From an uncultured Bacilli bacterium (GTDB lineage Bacteria > Bacillota_I > Bacilli_A > RFN20 > CAG-288), in assembly GCA_934700375.1 (NCBI GenBank), contig CAKUXT010000020.1:1-16592 (forward strand): DNA of 16,592 bases, given 5' to 3'. This document shows positions 7,301 to 13,275 of this stretch, one piece after another. Every line of letters starts with the position of its first letter. The stretch's first letter is position 1. The position numbers were made by a program, and so were the translations under genes. The notes below the pieces were generated by a model that saw nothing but the letters and a program-made list of their open reading frames with translations, did not search any database and had not been told where the DNA came from.

Positions 7301-7490
7301 GTGTATCTGTTGTAAAATCCGTGACAGGAGCATCTGTTGTAGCACCTGAAGTGTCTGTTGCAGGTTTGAACTCTGTCACCGGATTTTCAGTATTCGGTTT
7401 ATTTTCAGTATTGGACGATGTCGTCCCATTACATGACATCAACGTCAAAGAAAGAAGTGAAATCAAAACTGTCTTTTTGATATGTTTCAT
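4350..7490 (-). CDS. Large surface lipoprotein with eight tandem repeats
   Basis: A 1046-residue predicted exported lipoprotein. Start: the frame stays open to a GTG at 7505, but that GTG overlaps the GGAGG ribosome site. The ATG at 7490, eight bases after GGAGG, gives a clean lipoprotein signal (MKHIKK, hydrophobic core, LTLMSC) with the lipidated Cys at residue 20. A stalk rich in Thr, Ser, Pro and Asp (21-83) follows. Then come eight divergent repeats at about 84-195, 196-316, 317-435, 436-560, 561-674, 675-791, 792-922 and 923-1046. Each has W..+I...M, 'LPYxYLG', an L.I.GG.w/f.d block, 'A..AF...G(F/W)T', and a C-terminal strand pair. No catalytic motif is evident. It is likely anchored outside the membrane; binding or adhesive function is a guess. 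It has its own promoter and terminator. Confidence 0.85.
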   Translation of the reverse strand: MKHIKKTVLISLLSLTLMSCNGTTSSNTENKPNTENPVTEFKPATDTSGATTDAPVTDFTTDTLSDTSGVSTETSSTTPDEEEWGEKISTEMKKHLGGVVLPYVDLGRNVEGNWDRTLGDYGVYTILGGTFNKKYFDDATTAFEAKGWTVTKNAVTLTAELSDKHLHVELTSDQYNYAMMTATFDEPFDPTSVTEWDADTLDSMHASLGGHELPFIYMGMAVPTTNWDNAKKTFTIAGGKWDDQVLDLAFTALTNAKFTNVKKTKEGSLDMVKGEFAFEDGSAVTVSLYKSGTTDAPCPFLSVFFKEAYNPVDGATWPTDIKEKFKNDFHEHMIPYVYLGTDSLSFVSSLNGKKLTITGGVFDDRMFATAKTAFAADGFDCVEEKDAKGTQKSLITSKKMSDSCTLVAVLYGNETLAKIDVFYYVPLDVPSDATAFDDVVKGQMDKYLVGHSADVPFVYLGADQLDVAFDSKKDVLNITGGDFNGIMIDNAKKAFADKGYTVSITSEYYYGRTLVATKTFSDQTTVTAKIASNYGKKSAVLTLSAKEGFNPPAAGSTEAAWSDKIKEAMELELGGNVLPYFYLGTKAPVLTQSKNTIELTGGTWDKRVLTFAKDALKSMTGFTWTLKETSEAFEGEGVDADNNKLVVSMSKDDKGKPYFKAEYQKVFAVPENGAWSEGIKTEMTKDFGEVLPYVYLAATDPECGEFYNGALEISGGNFDDQIYALATDAFTKAGFTVSKGTSYSESGSRMVTAYKATDTKLFRVAVYDYYGTATYKACADAAATYPSDVTVWKDTVKSKMDEYMGTSHTIPFFYTGDNTPSISQSTFDEYMVGAGSKEYLEISKLSKWNNFYTLNAENVLKKAGWDTTFYAMMDDYVTGAMLVATYTYDDGATVSLTIKAGSSANTIYIAYQDPFTVGTETTWTPSIINSMETNFNGHTLPYFYMGTDTPEWDDEYYDYTHCWTIYGKIWNDKIYALAEAAFKADTELTWSIHYDYSFVEYTSNKALVAVAEEKDTGKHFTVKLYHRTSGSYHYGIEVPYLEIFYN
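4353..7241 (-). repeat. Eight divergent coding repeats of the lipoprotein
   Basis: DNA encoding the eight protein repeats of the lipoprotein, each about 340-390 bases. Core motifs per repeat in order: LPYVDLG, LPFIYMG, IPYVYLG, VPFVYLG, LPYFYLG, LPYVYLA, IPFFYTG, LPYFYMG. Seven of the eight repeats begin with Trp (the fourth begins with Phe). The copies are well diverged, so this is old domain duplication rather than recent slippage. The seventh repeat carries an insertion before its second motif and is the longest. Confidence 0.85.
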
Positions 7491-7515
7491 TTTTGTATCC
7501 TCCACAGCTGAAAAA

Positions 7516-7543
7516 ATTATAATTTCATATCAATTTAAGACAA
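7516..7543 (-). promoter_or_regulatory. Sigma-A type promoter of the lipoprotein gene
   Basis: On the minus strand, a TTGTCT -35 box (7543-7538) and a perfect TATAAT -10 box (7521-7516) are separated by 16 bases. The -10 lies about 25 bases upstream of the ATG at 7490, leaving a very short leader that contains the GGAGG ribosome site. Confidence 0.65.
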
Positions 7544-7549
7544 TTGTTT

Positions 7550-7569
7550 TCATGGATTGCACTCCATGA
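7550..7569. promoter_or_regulatory. Dyad just upstream of the lipoprotein promoter
   Basis: TCATGGA (7550-7556) and TCCATGA (7563-7569) form a perfect 7-bp inverted repeat with a 6-base spacer. It begins six bases upstream of the -35 box on the minus strand, a position suited to an activator or repressor. No U-tract follows on either strand in terminator register. Its function is inferred. Confidence 0.4.
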
Positions 7570-7789
7570 TTGTCCTTTTCTTTTTCATCAATGCAAAATC
7601 CATCAAAAAAGCCGAAAACAAGGTCGTTTTAATGGAAAATCAATGATTTTCAGTTATAAAAATCATCATCTGAAAATCAAAGCCATCAGGTGATGTAAGC
7701 GGTTTACTTTTTTCTTTATGCTTTTTTGGTTATTTTAAGAAAGTAAGAAGACTTTAAGGTTTATTTAAACAATGCCGATTCTATAGAGT
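7570..7789. other. Intergenic region with GAAAATCA-type half sites
   Basis: No gene is seen here. A 17-base palindrome, GAAAATCA-A-TGATTTTC, spans 7635-7651, and a third GAAAATCA copy lies at 7672-7679. The region is AT-rich, so these may be chance, but the clustering upstream of the lipoprotein promoter could indicate a second regulator site. Confidence 0.35.
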
Positions 7790-7824
7790 AAAAGAAAAGA
7801 CTCGCCTTAATGTAGAAGCGAGTC
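7790..7824 (-). terminator. Rho-independent terminator of the long minus-strand unit
   Basis: GACTCGC (7799-7805) and GCGAGTC (7818-7824) form a 7-bp GC-rich stem with a 12-base loop. Read on the minus strand it is followed by TTTTCTTTTA. It lies about 22 bases after the stop of the 7-TM gene and closes the unit that runs from the yitT-like gene. Confidence 0.75.
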
Positions 7825-7845
7825 CATTCATTTATATATTTAGGT

Positions 7846-8652
7846 TTAGTATAAGTTAGAAGCGGCGATCATTCCGTAGTAGAGAATTGTAATAGCATCC
7901 ATCAGGAAGGAAGCAAGAGTGAAGAAGCGGGATGCGACTAGTGCAGAATCGGATTTCTTATTGTTGAGCAAGGGAAGTGCAATGATAGAAGAAACAACGC
8001 TTGCGACAAGAAGAGGAATAGCAAATCCGCTTAATGAATAATTCTCGACAAGGATAGAAGAGAAGCAAAGGATGATGGCAGGAAGAAGGATAGAAGAGAC
8101 AGAGAAGATTGTCTTATTGGTCTTTTCGCCTTTGATGAATCCTAAGGCCATGAAGACGATACAGACGATCCAGACAAAAGCAAGAAGTATGATATTCCAA
8201 TAAGAGAAGACTTCAGAAATATCCAAGACTGCCTTTCTTAACGGGATGAGTGCAAAAGAGGAATAAAGAAGAGCGATAGCAAGATAGTAAGATGCACCGG
8301 TAAGAGCAGAGAAGAACTGCTTGTTCTCTTTCTTGAACCACACAGTATCCATGAAATACTGAAGGACAGAAGATAAAGCGATAGAAAGAAGGAAGAGGAT
8401 GAAGACGATAAGACCTAAGATCCCGTATCCTCTTGAAGCGGTGAAGTTCGGATTGCCTTTGCTTCCAAAGACGAAGGTGAGAATCAGAAGAGCAAGAACA
8501 GATAAAGCGGAGAAAGAAAGAAGGGTGAGGAAAGCGGTTTTAACGCCCTTTGTCTTTTCTTTTGCATCTTCTTTCTCATCTTTCTTTGTCAGGAAAGTGA
8601 GTTTACTCCAGTCCGTTTCATCTAAAACGGTGTTTTCATTGTTGTCATTCAT
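7846..8652 (-). CDS. Seven-TM membrane protein of unknown function
   Basis: A 268-residue integral membrane protein. The first ~37 residues are charged and cytoplasmic. Seven hydrophobic segments follow at about 39-62, 77-98, 116-136, 152-173, 181-202, 208-229 and 239-264, joined by short Lys-rich loops (for example KKENK at 107-111 and KGEKTNK at 174-180). I recognise no family and see no conserved polar residues inside the membrane that would suggest a transporter mechanism. A strong AGGGGGG ribosome site lies eight bases before the ATG, and the gene begins 15 bases after the yhaM stop. It is the last gene of the unit, directly before the terminator. Confidence 0.8.
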   Translation of the reverse strand: MNDNNENTVLDETDWSKLTFLTKKDEKEDAKEKTKGVKTAFLTLLSFSALSVLALLILTFVFGSKGNPNFTASRGYGILGLIVFILFLLSIALSSVLQYFMDTVWFKKENKQFFSALTGASYYLAIALLYSSFALIPLRKAVLDISEVFSYWNIILLAFVWIVCIVFMALGFIKGEKTNKTIFSVSSILLPAIILCFSSILVENYSLSGFAIPLLVASVVSSIIALPLLNNKKSDSALVASRFFTLASFLMDAITILYYGMIAASNLY

Positions 8653-8667
8653 ATAGATAGCCCCCTA

Positions 8668-9633
8668 TTATTTTTTGTTGTTTTCGTCTAAATCCATCGG
8701 CTTGTAGAAAACCTGATTGTCCATCCAAGGAATACGCTGTGTGAATTCACCCTCTTCTGTCGCCTGATAAGCGCCTTTGAGAAGTTCGAGCTTGGAATCC
8801 ATTTCATCAAGCATATGAAGGACAAAAGCTTCCGAAGTCATCGGAACCTTTGCCGAACCGAATTCCGGTTTTCCATGGTGAGAAAGAATCATATGAGTGA
8901 GAACAAGAAGTTTCTCATCGCCGATATGAAGCTCTCTTCCTTTCTCATAGACCATCATCGCACCAATTGTGATATGGCCTAAAAGATTTCCTTCGTTTGT
9001 ATAATTGACCGCCTTATAACCGGAGAACTCTTTGATCTTTCCGATGTCATGGAGAAGAGATCCGGCGATGAGGTAATCTTTCTTCAGATACTGATACTGA
9101 TCGGCTGTCTTGATCGCCATGGCGCAAATAGAAAGAGAATGATAGAGAAGGCCTCCCATATAAGCGTGATGGACCGTGACAGCAGCAGGATAGCTTGTGT
9201 AGTCCTGATAATGTTCTTTGATGATCGTTTCCGTCAACGTTTTCAGTTCTTCATCCTGAATCAAATTGATGTAATCATCAAGCTTTGCCTTCAGCTTTCC
9301 TAAATCATAAGGAGCTGTCGGAATGAAGCGGGACATATCGACTTCTGAATCACTGACGCCTTCGACATCGTTGATCTTCAGCTGAGGATGTCCTTTGAAC
9401 ACCTGATAAAGACCATCGACACGGATGATGCTTCCAGGGACGATGACGGCGATATCGACATCATCGATAGACCATTTTCTCGCTTCCAAGGTTCCGGTAG
9501 AATCCTGAAGAAGAACTGTGAAGTAAGGACTTCCTTTGCTATCCAAAGCTTTCGTAACGGATTTGACCATGAACAGCTGTCCGTTCACTGGTCCGCCGCT
9601 TTCTTTATAAACATCAATAATATCTTTAATCAT
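8668..9633 (-). CDS. yhaM: 3'-5' exoribonuclease YhaM
   Basis: A 321-residue cytoplasmic nuclease of the YhaM family, close to the usual ~315. In Bacillus subtilis YhaM trims RNA and also DNA 3' ends in a metal-dependent way. Residues ~15-95 form the nucleic-acid binding OB fold (GQLFMVKSV, YFTVLLQDSTGTLEARKW). Residues ~150-290 are the HD phosphohydrolase domain, with HHAYMGGLLYHS (155-166), LLHDIGK (193-199, His195-Asp196), LLGH (217-220), SHHG (251-254) and MLDEMDSK (274-281) supplying metal ligands. All expected ligands are present. An AGGAGGG site precedes the ATG, which overlaps the end of recX by eight bases, so expression is probably translationally coupled. Confidence 0.93.
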   Translation of the reverse strand: MIKDIIDVYKESGGPVNGQLFMVKSVTKALDSKGSPYFTVLLQDSTGTLEARKWSIDDVDIAVIVPGSIIRVDGLYQVFKGHPQLKINDVEGVSDSEVDMSRFIPTAPYDLGKLKAKLDDYINLIQDEELKTLTETIIKEHYQDYTSYPAAVTVHHAYMGGLLYHSLSICAMAIKTADQYQYLKKDYLIAGSLLHDIGKIKEFSGYKAVNYTNEGNLLGHITIGAMMVYEKGRELHIGDEKLLVLTHMILSHHGKPEFGSAKVPMTSEAFVLHMLDEMDSKLELLKGAYQATEEGEFTQRIPWMDNQVFYKPMDLDENNKK

Positions 9634-10498
9634 TGAATGAAAGACCCTCCTGTTGTATCAATTCTTCTAAATCCGAATAATCGTATCCACGTCTGAGAAA
9701 ATACTGAATGAATGCCTGTTTTCGTTTTTTCGGCTCGGAATATTTTCTCACGAAAGAATTATAGCATTTCAGGGCCTGTTTCTTTAACAACAAATGCGAA
9801 TTTTCATCTTCTTTCTGTCTTTTTTCTTCGCTTTGTGAAGAAAAGTAGGTTTCAATGGCATCATTGATCATAGAGGAAGAGAATCCTCTTCGATGAAGGA
9901 AGAGAGAAAGCCTTTCCTTTCTCTTCTTCATCGGAAGTCCGGTTTTCTTTTTGTCTTCCTTTTCAATCAAAGACTGAAGAAGCTCCATGTCGGCTTTCAT
10001 CATCTCTTCGACTTCTTCGCTTTCCAATAAAGAAGAAGTGATTCCTTTCTTCTTCAAGGTGTCAACGAGATATCCTTTTCCGTATCCCTGTTCCGTCTTC
10101 GATTCGATAAAATCGAGAACGTATTCCCTATCATCCAAAACACCGCTTTCCACATAAGGCTGAATCATCTCTTGGCAATCCTTTTCCGATAGATGATGTT
10201 TGCCTTTCATTTTTGTCTTGATCTCATAAGTTGTATAACGCCCGTGCCCTAAAAGAAAAAGGAGATATTTTCTGGCTTTGGACTGCTTCTCCATCTTTTT
10301 CAGTTCAGCATACTGCTTTTTGTCGATTCTCTTTCCAGGATAAAAATAATCCGAGAGATAACAGTCCAAAGAGAGAACGATCTCTTTTGAATTGATATAA
10401 AGATGAACGCCATCTTTCAGAATCTGAACGTCCTGTATGACATACTCTTCAGAAGTGGTGGCGGATTGCTTTTCTGTAGACATGCATGATTCTTTCAT
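9626..10498 (-). CDS. recX: RecX family regulator of RecA
   Basis: A 290-residue RecX-like protein. RecX binds in the groove of RecA filaments and controls their disassembly or activity. The N-terminal ~70 residues form a beta-rich lead domain (VHLYINSKEIVLSLD). Three-helix RecX repeats follow at about 74-120, 122-160 and 190-220, with a last at 255-285. Recognisable motifs are SGVLDDREYVLDFI (118-131), GYGKGYLVDTLKKKGI (138-153), RRGF (203-206) and RRGYDYSDLEELI (269-281). It is longer than many RecX proteins because of a charged linker around 221-240. The ATG at 10498 is supported by AGGAGA upstream, so its start lies 50 bases inside the glycosyltransferase gene. An internal ATG at 10483 lacks such a site. 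Confidence 0.85.
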   Translation of the reverse strand: MKESCMSTEKQSATTSEEYVIQDVQILKDGVHLYINSKEIVLSLDCYLSDYFYPGKRIDKKQYAELKKMEKQSKARKYLLFLLGHGRYTTYEIKTKMKGKHHLSEKDCQEMIQPYVESGVLDDREYVLDFIESKTEQGYGKGYLVDTLKKKGITSSLLESEEVEEMMKADMELLQSLIEKEDKKKTGLPMKKRKERLSLFLHRRGFSSSMINDAIETYFSSQSEEKRQKEDENSHLLLKKQALKCYNSFVRKYSEPKKRKQAFIQYFLRRGYDYSDLEELIQQEGLSFND

Positions 10499-11627
10499 AA
10501 TAGTTCTCCTTGCTGAACAGATAGTTATTTCTTCTCTTCGCGTTCAATATGACTTTTTCTTTTTCTTCTTTGGTCAGAGAAAGAACTTCGTCGATCTTAT
10601 CGATCAGAGAGTCGATATCATCATAGAAGAAACCGGTCACGCCGTCCTGAAGCAGAAAGTCGAGATTGAAATCATACTTGGCTAAGACAAGACAGGAGCT
10701 TGCGATCGCCTCAGAATAAGTAAGCCCTTGTGTCTCGCTTAAGGATGCAGAAAGAAAAGCATCGGCAATCTGGTAATAGAACATCGTATCTTCATGCGGT
10801 ACTTTTCCTAAAAAATAGATATCGTCCTTGAAAGAAAGCGTCTCTTTGATCTCCTTAAGTCTTTCCATGTCCGGTCCGGAACCGACGATGAGAAGGATGC
10901 TTTTCATATCGTTATAGCGAAGCTTATAACCATTGAATCCTCTCATGAGCTCTTCGATGTTCTTCTCTTTGGCAACTCTTCCTAAATATAAAAGGATTCT
11001 CTTTCCTTCAATACCCAATTCTTTTCTGAACCACTTTTCTCTTTCTTCATCTTTTTCTTTTCCATAAGAGGAGAAATCGATGGCATTAGGTACGACATTG
11101 ATGTATCTTGTCACACCATAGTTAAGAAGTATCTTTCTTGTTTTCAAGGAAGGAGTGATGATTTCTCCTTTCATGGAAAGAATCTTCTTCACCAGGGTGA
11201 CAATCACTTTCTTCGTGTACTTCTCCGATACTTTGGTATGAGAGACATAATTAGAATAATCTGCATAGGAGGTGTGATAGGTATAGACTAGTGGAATATC
11301 AAAAAGCTTGGCACAGATTCTTCCGAAGATCGATACGCCGAATTCCTGTTGGATGTGAAACAGATCAAAAGGAATCTTCTTCAACGCCTGATAAGCTTCC
11401 CTATTGAACCAAAAAGACATTCGATAATCATAGAGAAACTTCAAAGAAGCTCCCGGAATCCTCATAATGCCATCTTCAAACGAGAATTTCTTCTGACCTT
11501 TCAGACCAGTCGTGATAATGATGACCTGATGGCCGTGATTGATAAGGACATCTCTTAAAGTCTTTGTCGCTGTCGCGACACCATTGAGGTCAGGATAATA
11601 AGTGTCCGTAAAAATTCCGATGATCAT
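10449..11627 (-). CDS. GT4 family glycosyltransferase, likely glycolipid synthase
   Basis: A 392-residue GT-B fold enzyme of family GT4. The N-terminal acceptor domain begins IGIFTDTYYPDLNGVATAT (3-21), the glycine-loop start typical of diacylglycerol glucosyltransferases of Firmicutes and mollicutes (alMGS type). A membrane-facing basic stretch lies at ~139-165 and VPNAIDF at 179-185. The C-terminal donor domain carries GRVAKEKN (216-223) and the E-x7-E motif SETQGLTYSEA (297-307, Glu298 and Glu306) that binds the nucleotide sugar. The likely reaction is sugar transfer from UDP-glucose or similar to diacylglycerol at the inner face of the membrane, giving a glycolipid or a lipoteichoic acid anchor; the exact acceptor cannot be read from sequence. 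It overlaps the flippase-like gene by four bases, arguing for joint function. Confidence 0.82.
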   Translation of the reverse strand: MIIGIFTDTYYPDLNGVATATKTLRDVLINHGHQVIIITTGLKGQKKFSFEDGIMRIPGASLKFLYDYRMSFWFNREAYQALKKIPFDLFHIQQEFGVSIFGRICAKLFDIPLVYTYHTSYADYSNYVSHTKVSEKYTKKVIVTLVKKILSMKGEIITPSLKTRKILLNYGVTRYINVVPNAIDFSSYGKEKDEEREKWFRKELGIEGKRILLYLGRVAKEKNIEELMRGFNGYKLRYNDMKSILLIVGSGPDMERLKEIKETLSFKDDIYFLGKVPHEDTMFYYQIADAFLSASLSETQGLTYSEAIASSCLVLAKYDFNLDFLLQDGVTGFFYDDIDSLIDKIDEVLSLTKEEKEKVILNAKRRNNYLFSKENYYERIMHVYRKAIRHHF

Positions 11628-13270
11628 TTTCTTCTCTTGTCCTCATCCGGATCAGATGTCGTAATCGTCTTGATCTCCATGATTTCAGGCATATGGATCT
11701 CGATGCCTTTGTTGTCATCAATCGTGATAGTCGTACCTTTTGGCTGAAGGCGAATCAGTTTCTTCTTCTCCTTCAGTTCAGTCTTCTTTCTCTTCTTTTC
11801 TTTTTTCAGCCTTTTCTTGGCTGCCTGTTTTCTTCTCTTCTCTGCAAAGAGAGAGAATTCCTTTTCGGATTCTTTGTTGATCTCTTCTTTGGAAGGAGTG
11901 GATTTTACAAGCTCATCATATTCTTTGACAACTTCAGCCAAAGCGCTTTTGCGCTCTTCTAGAATCTTTTCGAATTCCGTATCATCGATGATTTCTTCTG
12001 TCTGTTTCTCTTCGACATTGAGATTATCTCTCAACGATGCAAAAGAGGATTCAATATCCTCTTTGGACAATAGAGGTTCGCGTTTAATATCTCCTTTTTG
12101 TCTGATCTCTCTTAGGTATTCTTTTGTCTCATCATCCGCATCCTGAATCTCGCTCATCTCAAGATCATAGATCGTACCGGTAGAAGAAAGAATCTCAGAT
12201 CTCTTCGGAGAACCGCGATAGAGAAGCGTTGTGAACAATCCGAGGATCAAAATCAGATAGAAGGTCAAAAATCGCCAAAGGATATTGGCAGCAGATGCAA
12301 TGGATTCAGGGCTGGAGATGCCACTGACATCTTTTAAGAAGAAAGAGAATGTGTCTTGGAAGATGACTTCCGGAGCACCGACTGTGACAAAGGAAGAAAT
12401 GACATTGACGAAACCAGTTCCGGTGATAGACTGAGCGAAGAAGTGAATATTGTCTGTTCCACTAGGAACAAGAGAAAGGAAGATGATGAAAGGAAGCATG
12501 CCTAAAAGAAAGAGGCGAAGGAAATTGATTCCCATCACCATCGCGGCCTGGGGAATATTGGCTTTCATTCTCTTCATTTCGATTCGATAGGTAGCAAACT
12601 GAACCGTCAGTCTTTTTCTGGTCTGCTCCGGATTTCTTAAGATGTGAAGTTTAGAGAGAACGTTGATTCCGGTGTTGAGGAAAAGACGATGAAGCGGTCT
12701 GCAGTACGCTAAAAGAATCGCTCCTATTAAGAAGAGGAACTGCACTGCCATACCAAAAGATACCAGATAGATGAGCTTCATATCCCATAAAATAGGAAGA
12801 GGGACATTCTTCATGATCGGATAACCGACAACGATGATAATGAGGGAGTAGATGCACAAAGACAGCTGATAGAGAAGGAAGTTCATCGTCAGAACCGATG
12901 CGGATTCTGAATTCCGGACCTCCTGTTTTCTGAACGTATAAGCCTGAATCAATGGGGCTGCGCTTTTGACATAGACGCCGACAAGCCCGCCGATCATCGT
13001 ATTAATCAGGCCTTGATAATAATGATATTTATGATTGAACAATCTTGTCAGTATCGTTAAAGACAAGCCGTCGAGAACGACGGTTATCAATACGATAACG
13101 ACAGCCAAACTCAAAGGAAGAGCTCTCGCCTGTGAGAGTGTCTGGAAGATCTTCTTCGGATCTTCTTTCAAAATGTAATAGAAAGCAAGAACAGTCAAAG
13201 CGGCAAAGAATAAGATTTGGAAAACAAGCTTCAAATGTTTTGCTTTGCCCTTTTTCTGACTGCCTGCCAT
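11624..13270 (-). CDS. Flippase-like membrane protein (MprF/AglD type) with long charged tail
   Basis: A 548-residue protein of the lysylphosphatidylglycerol synthase transmembrane / AglD superfamily (PF03706). Hydrophobic segments lie at about 15-34, 52-75, 85-110, 127-150, 165-189, 241-267, 280-300 and 328-351. The family's conserved Pro/Gly/Glu loop appears degenerate as FVTVGAPEVIFQ (294-305). It lacks the soluble aminoacyl-transferase domain of full MprF, so it would move or handle a lipid rather than lysylate it. From ~353 to 548 a hydrophilic cytoplasmic tail follows: acidic and coiled-coil-prone at 370-470, strongly Lys/Arg-rich at 478-504, then a short beta-like end (TTITIDDNKGIEIHM). 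This tail is unusual for the family. No strong ribosome site precedes the ATG, five bases after gltX, suggesting coupling. It probably works with the following GT4 enzyme on a glycolipid. Confidence 0.8.
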   Translation of the reverse strand: MAGSQKKGKAKHLKLVFQILFFAALTVLAFYYILKEDPKKIFQTLSQARALPLSLAVVIVLITVVLDGLSLTILTRLFNHKYHYYQGLINTMIGGLVGVYVKSAAPLIQAYTFRKQEVRNSESASVLTMNFLLYQLSLCIYSLIIIVVGYPIMKNVPLPILWDMKLIYLVSFGMAVQFLFLIGAILLAYCRPLHRLFLNTGINVLSKLHILRNPEQTRKRLTVQFATYRIEMKRMKANIPQAAMVMGINFLRLFLLGMLPFIIFLSLVPSGTDNIHFFAQSITGTGFVNVISSFVTVGAPEVIFQDTFSFFLKDVSGISSPESIASAANILWRFLTFYLILILGLFTTLLYRGSPKRSEILSSTGTIYDLEMSEIQDADDETKEYLREIRQKGDIKREPLLSKEDIESSFASLRDNLNVEEKQTEEIIDDTEFEKILEERKSALAEVVKEYDELVKSTPSKEEINKESEKEFSLFAEKRRKQAAKKRLKKEKKRKKTELKEKKKLIRLQPKGTTITIDDNKGIEIHMPEIMEIKTITTSDPDEDKRRK

Positions 13271-13275
13271 AGATT

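Noticed and set aside
7491..7505. Upstream GTG start for the lipoprotein
   Set aside because: The GTG overlaps the GGAGG that serves the ATG at 7490 and would put five extra polar residues before a standard lipoprotein signal.
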